Positions 1 through 5,136 of a stretch of 6,784 bases of DNA are shown piece by piece. The position numbers were made by a program, and so were the translations under genes. Numbering within the stretch: position 1 is the first letter of the stretch; every line of letters begins with the position of its first letter. The notes below the pieces were generated by a model that was not told the origin of the DNA, ran no database searches, and worked only from the letters and a program-made list of their open reading frames with translations. The DNA is from Alphaproteobacteria bacterium (lineage in GTDB: Bacteria; Pseudomonadota; Alphaproteobacteria; Micavibrionales; Micavibrionaceae): NCBI GenBank assembly GCA_030432775.1, contig JAUILO010000132.1:1-6784 (forward strand). Direction: 5' to 3'.

Positions 1-903
1 ATATGCCATGCCCAGATAACCAAAGATCGGTTTTTTGGCAAATGTTGAAACAACGTGACTGATAATACCAAAAGCAGGCAAAATCATAACGTAAACCTCA
101 GGGTGTCCGAAGAACCAGAACAAGTGCTGGTACAAAATTGGATCGCCGCCGCCTTCAGGACGGAAGAATGATGTGCCGAAGTTACGGTCGGTCAACAACA
201 TGGTAATCGCGCCGCCAAGTACAGGCAGTGATAGAACAAGCAGAAATGATGTAAGCAAGATACCCCAAACAAAAAGAGGCATTTTATGCAAGGTCATTCC
301 CGGTGCACGCATGTTGAAGATTGTTGTAATAAAGTTCGCCGCACCAAGAATAGAGCTGGCACCAGCAAGGTGAAGCGAGAAAATTGCCAAATCAACAGAC
401 ATGCCCGGATGACCGAGTTTACTTGATAATGGTGGATAAACTGTCCAGCCAGTACCCGCACCGCCAACCAGTGCAGAGGCTAGTAATAGTAAAAATGCAG
501 GGACAATCAACCAGAATGAAATATTGTTCAAACGTGGGAACGCCATATCCGGCGCGCCGATGAGAAGGGGAACAAACCAGTTACCAAAACCACCAATCAG
601 GCCGGGCATGACAACAAAGAAAACCATGATCAAGCCATGCGCGGTAATGAAAACGTTCCACATGTGGCCGTCTGGATTACCTGCTGCGTCGACCATGATC
701 TGCATTTCCGGTGCTTGAAGCTCGGCTCTCATAACCATAGAGAAGCCGCCACCAATGAGGCCTGCCAGAATAGAGAATATCAGATATAGCGTTCCGATAT
801 CTTTGTGGTTTGTTGACATGAACCAACGTGTAAAGAAACCTGGTTTATGGTCATGGCCATGATCATCGTGATGGTCATCAGCTGTGGATGTTGCTGCGTT
901 CAT
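1..903 (-). CDS. ctaD: Cytochrome c oxidase subunit I (aa3-type), N-terminal 301 residues; truncated by window edge
   Basis: This is the catalytic haem-copper subunit of the terminal oxidase in the inner membrane, which reduces O2 to water and pumps protons. The open frame read from 903 down to 1 gives 301 residues of a protein usually about 530 long, so the 3' part lies outside the window. Visible signatures are STNHKDIGTLYLIF (30-43), the low-spin haem a ligand His89 in ITAHGLIMVFF, the D-channel entry Asp119 in GAPDMAFPR, and WFFGHPEVY (263-271). That last motif holds the CuB ligand His267, Glu269, and Tyr271, which family knowledge says is cross-linked to the CuB histidine. The remaining CuB and haem histidines and the K-channel lysine would lie beyond the edge. 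The N-terminus is rich in His and Asp (HHDDHGHDHK, 11-20). The ATG at 903 has an AAAAGGA ribosome site nine bases upstream. It follows ctaC by 31 bases, which implies co-transcription. Identification is very secure. Confidence 0.97.
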   Translation of the reverse strand, partial: MNAATSTADDHHDDHGHDHKPGFFTRWFMSTNHKDIGTLYLIFSILAGLIGGGFSMVMRAELQAPEMQIMVDAAGNPDGHMWNVFITAHGLIMVFFVVMPGLIGGFGNWFVPLLIGAPDMAFPRLNNISFWLIVPAFLLLLASALVGGAGTGWTVYPPLSSKLGHPGMSVDLAIFSLHLAGASSILGAANFITTIFNMRAPGMTLHKMPLFVWGILLTSFLLVLSLPVLGGAITMLLTDRNFGTSFFRPEGGGDPILYQHLFWFFGHPEVYVMILPAFGIISHVVSTFAKKPIFGYLGMAY

Positions 904-912
904 TACTCTTCG

Positions 913-919
913 TCCTTTT
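913..919 (-). promoter_or_regulatory. Ribosome binding site of ctaD
   Basis: On the minus strand the sequence AAAAGGA lies in the 31-base gap between ctaC and ctaD, nine bases before the ATG at 903. It supports that ATG as the ctaD start and independent translation initiation within the ctaCD transcript. Confidence 0.7.
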
Positions 920-934
920 CTTTAATTCTCTTTA

Positions 935-1801
935 TTACTCGTTCAATGAAGATACGGAAGCCTCTGTATCAAGATGTGCTTTGTATTCATGGTACGAGGC
1001 GTAATCTGTGCCTGCTTGCGCTGCCCATGCGTCAAACTCGTCCTTCGGAAGTGCGATCACCTCGATAGGCATGAAGCCGTGGCCTTTACCACATAGCTCG
1101 GAACAGAAACCGTAATATGTTCCAGGTTCTTTTACATTGATCCATGTTTCGTTTACACGTCCCGGTATGGCATCTTTTTTGATACCAAAGGACGGAACGG
1201 CAAAGTTATGGATGACATCAACGGAGCTGACGATGACTTGAATATTGGTTTGTGTTGGTACAACAAGCGGGTTGTCGACAGATAGTAGTCTCTTTTGTCC
1301 TTTGGATTCGTCAATTTCATCATCCGGAACAAGAATGGATGTGAATGAAATATCACCATTATCAGGGTATTCGTAACCCCAGTACCACTGGTATCCGACA
1401 GCTTTAATGGTCATGTCAGGATTTTCAACGCGGTCTGTGTAATACAGCAATTTCATGGATGGTACAGCCACGACAATCAGAATGATGATCGGAACAACGG
1501 TCCAGATCACTTCGATCAGTGAATGGTGCGAAAATGTAGCTGGCGTTGGGTTTGCTTTAGAGTTAAAGCGGATCACAACGTAAATCAGCAGTAATAGAAC
1601 AAAAATTGCCACGGCAAATATGATGTATAGCATCATGTTGTGGAATTCTGTAATGCGCTCCATCACAGGTGTTGCAGCGTTCTGCAGACCCATTTGCCAA
1701 GGCTTGGCATGATGATCGGCTGCGAAAGCGGGGTTCATTATAATGTCCAGCAAAGCCAGTGCCGGTAACATTGTTAGAAATCGTGTCAGGTATTTTTTCA
1801 T
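935..1801 (-). CDS. ctaC: Cytochrome c oxidase subunit II
   Basis: This CuA-carrying subunit accepts electrons from cytochrome c on the periplasmic side and passes them to subunit I. From the ATG at 1801 it has 288 residues, a normal length. A signal peptide covers about residues 1-27 (MKKYLTRFL start, cleavage expected after AFA). Two membrane helices follow, at about 58-78 and 97-119. The periplasmic cupredoxin domain begins with the aromatic YQWYWGYEYPD (137-147). The CuA ligands are all present: His198 in DVIHNFAVPSFG, then Cys233, Cys237, His241 and Met244 in CSELCGKGHGFM, with Glu235 between the cysteines. The frame stays open upstream to a TTG at 1867, which would add 22 residues. I prefer ATG 1801 because it places a typical signal peptide exactly at the N-terminus, although no strong ribosome site precedes it. 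It is the first gene of a ctaC-ctaD unit and probably has its own promoter in the leader. Confidence 0.97.
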   Translation of the reverse strand: MKKYLTRFLTMLPALALLDIIMNPAFAADHHAKPWQMGLQNAATPVMERITEFHNMMLYIIFAVAIFVLLLLIYVVIRFNSKANPTPATFSHHSLIEVIWTVVPIIILIVVAVPSMKLLYYTDRVENPDMTIKAVGYQWYWGYEYPDNGDISFTSILVPDDEIDESKGQKRLLSVDNPLVVPTQTNIQVIVSSVDVIHNFAVPSFGIKKDAIPGRVNETWINVKEPGTYYGFCSELCGKGHGFMPIEVIALPKDEFDAWAAQAGTDYASYHEYKAHLDTEASVSSLNE

Positions 1802-1829
1802 TATTCTGGTTGCACTCACTGTTAATAAG

Positions 1830-1859
1830 TCATTCTGAAGTAATACTAAATCAGAATGA
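1830..1859. repeat. Perfect 9-bp inverted repeat (operator-like) upstream of ctaC
   Basis: The arms TCATTCTGA (1830-1838) and TCAGAATGA (1851-1859) are exact reverse complements separated by 12 bases. The arm centres are about 21 bases apart, close to two helical turns, as expected for a dimeric repressor or activator site. The repeat flanks the candidate -10 of ctaC and lies 29-58 bases before the ctaC ATG. If transcription instead begins further upstream, the same sequence would be a 9-bp stem with a 12-base loop in the mRNA leader. It does not match the FNR-type consensus TTGAT-N4-ATCAA. The regulator is unknown. Confidence 0.55.
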
Positions 1860-1867
1860 AAATTCAA
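1840..1867 (-). promoter_or_regulatory. Candidate promoter of ctaCD
   Basis: On the minus strand TTGAAT (1862-1867) and TATTAC (1840-1845) are separated by 16 bases. Each matches four of six bases of the sigma-70 consensus. Transcription would start near 1833, giving a leader of about 30 bases. The element would exclude the upstream TTG (1867) as a translation start. A second -10-like hexamer, TATATT, lies at 1872-1877 but has no convincing -35. The call rests on pattern only. Confidence 0.35.
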
Positions 1868-1964
1868 TCCAAATATACCACTTCAAATAAAAGAGTACAG
1901 CCTTTCGCGCCAGTAAAAAATTAAAATAAATGGCTATGCGGCACGTTAAATTGGAAGGAGTGTG

Positions 1965-2711
1965 CTATTTTTGTAACGTCAATAAAGCAAGTCCGGCGCA
2001 TACAGCGGTTTCGGCGCGAAGGATGTTTTGTCCAAGATAAAACGGTGTTATGAAATTTCTTGCCTGTAATTTTGCAATTTCTTCGGAAGTAAAACCGCCT
2101 TCAGGGCCAACAAGTAGTGCTTTTTTATTGGGCAATGGGGCTATTTCCGGCAGATTACCGGTTTCCATACGTTCGATTGCAGCAAAAATCTGTGTGTGTT
2201 CGGGCCAGTCGCCCAAAACTTTGTCCAATGATGCTATTTTGTGTAAGTCAGGCACAGTAAGTCGTTCACATTGTTCAGCCGCCTCGATAATGTGTTTTTT
2301 TGTCCGTTCTGTGTTGATTTTAGCATTTTGCGTATTGTTCGTAATGACGGGATGAAAAGCTGTGCAACCAAGTTCGACGGCTTTTTCAATTAAAAACCCG
2401 AGTCGTTCTTTTTTTATGGGCGCGAATATTAAATGCATGGATGCGGCGGCGTTATTTTCGTCCTCGCTTTGGTCTGTTTGCTGTCTGATTTGGTCTTCGA
2501 TCCGGACAAGGATTTGCTTTTTTCCCATTTTGATTATCGCGCATAACCATTCCCCGTCACGACCATTAAAAATGCGGACGAAATCGCCTTCGTTTCGGCG
2601 CATGACGTTTCGTAGATAATGTGTTTGCGTTTCTTCAAGATCGATAATAGATTGCGATGCAAGGTCGTTTTCGACATATAAACGTGATAGTTTTATAAAG
2701 TCTTTTTGCAT
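1965..2711 (-). CDS. rsmE: 16S rRNA (uracil(1498)-N3)-methyltransferase RsmE
   Basis: This SPOUT-family enzyme uses S-adenosylmethionine to methylate N3 of U1498 in helix 44 of 16S rRNA on the assembled 30S subunit. The 248 residues match the usual family length. The N-terminal PUA-like RNA-binding part contains RLYVEN (10-15), HYLRNVMRRNEGD (31-43) and IFNGRDGEW (47-55). The SPOUT part has PIKKERLGFLIEKAVELG (98-115), AAEQCERLTVP (144-154), and the trefoil-knot cofactor motifs GPEGGF (202-207) and LGQNILRAETA (226-236). The ATG at 2711 is preceded by AAAGGG at 2720-2725 with eight bases of spacing. It is transcribed away from ubiA. In rhizobia I recall rsmE next to ubiA and followed by gshA. 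Here ctaC comes next instead, 163 bases after the rsmE stop. No clear terminator separates them, so some read-through into ctaC is possible. Confidence 0.95.
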   Translation of the reverse strand: MQKDFIKLSRLYVENDLASQSIIDLEETQTHYLRNVMRRNEGDFVRIFNGRDGEWLCAIIKMGKKQILVRIEDQIRQQTDQSEDENNAAASMHLIFAPIKKERLGFLIEKAVELGCTAFHPVITNNTQNAKINTERTKKHIIEAAEQCERLTVPDLHKIASLDKVLGDWPEHTQIFAAIERMETGNLPEIAPLPNKKALLVGPEGGFTSEEIAKLQARNFITPFYLGQNILRAETAVCAGLALLTLQK

Positions 2712-2719
2712 TTTTTATA

Positions 2720-2725
2720 CCCTTT
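2720..2725 (-). promoter_or_regulatory. Ribosome binding site of rsmE
   Basis: AAAGGG on the minus strand lies eight bases before the ATG at 2711, inside the 35-base gap between rsmE and ubiA. It supports the chosen rsmE start. Confidence 0.6.
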
Positions 2726-2740
2726 AACAAACATGACAAT

Positions 2741-2769
2741 ATCATAATGAGCCGCTCAGACATTGAAAA
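2741..2769 (-). promoter_or_regulatory. Candidate promoter of rsmE, overlapping the ubiA start
   Basis: On the minus strand TTTTCA (2764-2769) and TATGAT (2741-2746) are spaced 17 bases apart, with four and five of six consensus matches. Transcription would begin near 2734 and give a leader of roughly 22 bases carrying the AAAGGG ribosome site. The -10 touches the ubiA ATG at 2747 and the -35 lies inside ubiA codons 6-8. Pattern evidence only. Confidence 0.35.
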
Positions 2770-3649
2770 AATTCATTGGATCGATCGTTTTCTTCCGCAA
2801 ACTGCGCAAGATTACATTTATCTTGCCAGACTGGATCGCCCAATTGGCGTCTGGCTTTTATTATTGCCGGGTTTGTGGGCTATTGCACTGGCAGCAGGCG
2901 GTGCGTTGTCGTTTAATCTGACGGATTATAAGCTTTTGGTGTTATTTACCATTGGCGCGGTTGTTATGCGGGCGGCGGGTTGTGTCGTCAATGATTTATG
3001 GGATCGTCACCTTGATATAAAGGTTGAGCGTACCAAAGACAGACCGATTGCAGCAGGACGGATTTCTGTTCCACAGGCGATTATTTTTCTGGCGGTATTG
3101 CTTGGTATTGGCGCGCTGATTTTATCGCGTCTGTCTTTGGTGGCAATATTGCTTGGGTTTTTGGTGCTTCCTTTGATCGTTTTATATCCGCTTATGAAAC
3201 GCTGGACATGGTGGCCACAGGCTTTTCTAGGGATTACATTTAATTTCGGTGCCTTGATGGGCTGGGCCGCGGTAAGCGGTGTGCTATCGTTTCCAGCTTT
3301 GTTGTTATATGTTGGTGGCATTTTCTGGACACTGGGCTATGACACAATCTATGCCTTGCAAGATAAAGAAGATGACGAGTTGATTGGTATAAAATCTTTA
3401 GCGCGCAAACTTGGCGACGATTGCCCACACTGGATTAAAGGTTTTTATGGCGCGAGTTTTATCTGTATTGCGGCGGCGTTTTTCTTGGCAAATGCGGGCT
3501 TGTTTTCTTATATCGCTCTTGTTCTTCCAGCTCTGCATTTATTATATCACATCACGTTGCTGGATATTAAGGATGGCGATAAGGCGCTCATTTTGTTTAA
3601 AGCAAATCGTGATACAGGATTATTGTTCTTATTTGCCGCGCTAGTTTAA
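2747..3649 (+). CDS. ubiA: 4-hydroxybenzoate polyprenyltransferase (ubiquinone biosynthesis)
   Basis: This integral membrane prenyltransferase joins the polyprenyl chain to 4-hydroxybenzoate, the first membrane step of ubiquinone synthesis. It has 300 residues, a normal length. Near the N-terminus is YIYLARLDRPIGVWLLLLPG (23-42), typical of UbiA rather than other family members. The first Asp-rich motif is NDLWDRHLDIKVERTKDRP (82-100), with Asp83, Asp86 and Asp90 placed to bind Mg-diphosphate. The second is DTIYALQDKEDDELIGIKS (199-217). Hydrophobic stretches throughout fit the eight or nine helices of the fold. The haem O synthase CtaB is a relative, but these motifs and the ending LFKANRDTGLL (283-293) favour UbiA despite the nearby oxidase genes. 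No good ribosome site precedes the ATG at 2747. A weak candidate promoter, TTATAA-N17-TATACC (2693-2721), lies in the rsmE start region. It converges on the unknown gene at 3820-4929. Confidence 0.95.
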   Translation: MSRSDIEKIHWIDRFLPQTAQDYIYLARLDRPIGVWLLLLPGLWAIALAAGGALSFNLTDYKLLVLFTIGAVVMRAAGCVVNDLWDRHLDIKVERTKDRPIAAGRISVPQAIIFLAVLLGIGALILSRLSLVAILLGFLVLPLIVLYPLMKRWTWWPQAFLGITFNFGALMGWAAVSGVLSFPALLLYVGGIFWTLGYDTIYALQDKEDDELIGIKSLARKLGDDCPHWIKGFYGASFICIAAAFFLANAGLFSYIALVLPALHLLYHITLLDIKDGDKALILFKANRDTGLLFLFAALV

Positions 3650-3819
3650 AATACTGGCTTGTTATCACAGCGCCGAAAATAAGAAGCGAAAACCACGCCT
3701 CCGTTTTTTTAACAAATGTTCTAAAAACCAACACTGAAAAAGCACTAAAAAAGCGCCGGAACAACTCTTGTTATTCCAGCGCGCTTTGCATTCCAGCCAT
3801 ATAATGGCATTCCGCTAAT
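3650..3819. other. Convergent intergenic spacer between ubiA and the unknown gene
   Basis: These 170 bases hold no supported gene. Besides the terminator there is a T7 run at 3704-3710, preceded only by a weak GCG/CGC pairing, which might contribute to ubiA termination. A small perfect hairpin, GCCAT-ATA-ATGGC, lies at 3796-3808, and the short word TTCCAGC occurs twice near 3774 and 3791. None of these can be assigned a function. Confidence 0.5.
3747..3787 (-). terminator. Rho-independent terminator of the 3820-4929 gene, possibly bidirectional
   Basis: Read on the minus strand, AAAGCGC (3787-3781) pairs with GCGCTTT (3756-3750). Inside is a second stem, with ACAA pairing TTGT around a GAG loop and GGA pairing TCC across a three-base bulge. 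The run of six T residues at 3752-3747 follows directly, with a further TTTTT a few bases on. It lies 33 bases after the stop codon of the minus-strand gene. On the plus strand the same hairpin is followed by only three T residues, so it could serve ubiA less efficiently. Confidence 0.7.
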
Positions 3820-4929
3820 TTATAATTTTAGATTTCTTCTGTCTTCAGCTGATGGAATAATGATCGCAACATGTTCATTGTTGCTATCATTAGATTCTTT
3901 CGCCGGTGCTTCCGGTGCTACTTTTTCATTGAGAATACCGCTCAGAGATGAAAGGCATTCACCGGATTGAATAAGGTTGTAATCTTCTTCAGAGATGAGG
4001 CCGCGCTCATGAGCAGCTGCACCTATCCATGATATGAAATGCTGTTCTAGGTCGTCTTTAGTGACTGAGCCTTGGAATACGATGCTTTCATTTCTGGCAA
4101 GATCTTTAGGGTAGCGCCAATGAACCATAGAAACTTCGTCAGTTTCATCATCTGTGTAAAAACAGAACTCGCCAATATCATTGTTGAAGATAAAATGTGT
4201 GTTTCCATCGCGTTCAATTCTGTGGAAAGGGATGCCAGTATACCCTATGAAAGTATCTGCCATTGCAACGACCATATGATCGTGATCAGCGCCATGGTTC
4301 ATGCCGTAATCAAGATTGGCCAGTTTAACGGCTTTATGTAGTATTTCTGTGAATTTTTGATCCGAAGCATCATCTGCTAATTTGATTTCCCCATCAATTA
4401 GCTTATGGCCATCCGCACCTTGATCGGCAAGTATGTTGCTGAAGTGCTTGTTAACGAATCTGCTATATTCATCGGCTTGTTCTGGTTCATCAAATTTGAT
4501 TGAAGGAAAAATAGTGGAATCTCCAAGTCTTCGGCGCGCAAGTCTGAAATCAACCTCATCGTTTACATCAACATCATATGCTTCGCTGGCTGTTAAGATC
4601 GCAGCATGGTTCAGTTCAACAGCAAGAGAATATGTTGTTTCGTAATCTCTGATTTCTTTGACGTAGGTGTCAGCAGAGCTTGTACGGATTTTGAGGAGAT
4701 CTGTTTGCGTTTCGACGGTATCGCCAATTTTTGTATGACCGATTTTAAATTGCGGTGTTGATTGTTCAAGTAAATCATCCGGGTCGGCATCAATGTCAAA
4801 AATAGAGCGCAATGACCCGTCAGGCGGATCTAGAAGACCTTCATCATCTAAAATCTCTAATAGATCAGCATTGGGTGTGTCTTCGATTTTATGTGCTGTG
4901 GCGCGACCTAATGGGCGTGGAGTTGACAT
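3820..4929 (-). CDS. Hypothetical protein, 369 residues, acidic and soluble
   Basis: I do not recognise this family. The 369-residue product has no signal peptide and no membrane helix, and is strongly acidic, so it is probably cytoplasmic. Residues 1-75 are low in hydrophobics and Asp-rich (for example DIDADPDDLLEQ, 45-56), and look flexible. A mixed charged region (about 85-205) is followed by the most structured-looking part, about 206-325. That part has a His-rich segment NHGADHDHM (211-219), a beta-like stretch IPFHRIERDGNTHFIFNN (233-250) and GEFCFYTDDETDEVSMVHWRYP (253-274). A tail of about 335-355 (APEAPAKESNDSNNE) looks disordered and ends in the hydrophobic HVAIIIPS and a basic last stretch. 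The ATG at 4929 is well supported by AGAGAGG seven bases upstream. It lies downstream of glutamate dehydrogenase on the same strand, 207 bases away, and probably has its own promoter and terminator. The long clean frame, ribosome site and terminator make it a real gene; the function is unknown. Confidence 0.85.
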   Translation of the reverse strand: MSTPRPLGRATAHKIEDTPNADLLEILDDEGLLDPPDGSLRSIFDIDADPDDLLEQSTPQFKIGHTKIGDTVETQTDLLKIRTSSADTYVKEIRDYETTYSLAVELNHAAILTASEAYDVDVNDEVDFRLARRRLGDSTIFPSIKFDEPEQADEYSRFVNKHFSNILADQGADGHKLIDGEIKLADDASDQKFTEILHKAVKLANLDYGMNHGADHDHMVVAMADTFIGYTGIPFHRIERDGNTHFIFNNDIGEFCFYTDDETDEVSMVHWRYPKDLARNESIVFQGSVTKDDLEQHFISWIGAAAHERGLISEEDYNLIQSGECLSSLSGILNEKVAPEAPAKESNDSNNEHVAIIIPSAEDRRNLKL

Positions 4930-4936
4930 TTGACGA

Positions 4937-4943
4937 CCTCTCT
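4937..4943 (-). promoter_or_regulatory. Ribosome binding site of the 369-residue hypothetical gene
   Basis: AGAGAGG on the minus strand is seven bases before the ATG at 4929. It is the strongest argument for that start codon and for the frame being translated. Confidence 0.65.
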
Positions 4944-5048
4944 TTTTGATTTCTTATTTATCTTATCTGCATATCAGTAGACTATTTTATGGATAATCTC
5001 AATATGAAAAATGGTTATTTAGCCTATTTTTTTTAAGGATTTAGCATT

Positions 5049-5076
5049 GTTATATACATAAGTTTTTGATTTACAA
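5049..5076 (-). promoter_or_regulatory. Candidate promoter of the 369-residue hypothetical gene
   Basis: On the minus strand TTGTAA (5071-5076) and TATAAC (5049-5054) are spaced 16 bases apart, matching four and five of six consensus bases. Transcription would start near 5042 and produce an AT-rich leader of about 110 bases. The surrounding gap, 4930-5136, contains no supported gene. I see no rho-independent terminator after the glutamate dehydrogenase stop, so read-through from that gene is an alternative source of transcript. Confidence 0.35.
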
Positions 5077-5136
5077 CATGAAAATGATGTAATGCTTAGG
5101 TGTATAGATATCCTGTTTTAAGGAAAATTTATGCTT

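Noticed and set aside
1880..1964. A terminator between rsmE and ctaC
   Set aside because: There are T-rich stretches on the minus strand, but the only pairing (GCCA with TGGC across an 18-base loop) is too weak to support a call.
2050..2619. Two plus-strand open frames opposite rsmE (2050-2355 and 2362-2619)
   Set aside because: They are antisense to a complete, conserved rsmE and have no ribosome sites or family features.
2747..3649. Possible haem O synthase (ctaB), since oxidase genes are nearby
   Set aside because: The motifs YLARLDRPIGVWLLLLPG, NDLWDRHLDIKVERTKDRP and DTIYALQDKEDDELIGIKS are those of 4-hydroxybenzoate prenyltransferases. The gene is also divergent from, and not part of, the ctaCD unit.
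5100..5136. TCCT-TAAAAC-AGGA hairpin after the glutamate dehydrogenase stop as a terminator
   Set aside because: The stem is only four base pairs and there is no following T run on the minus strand.
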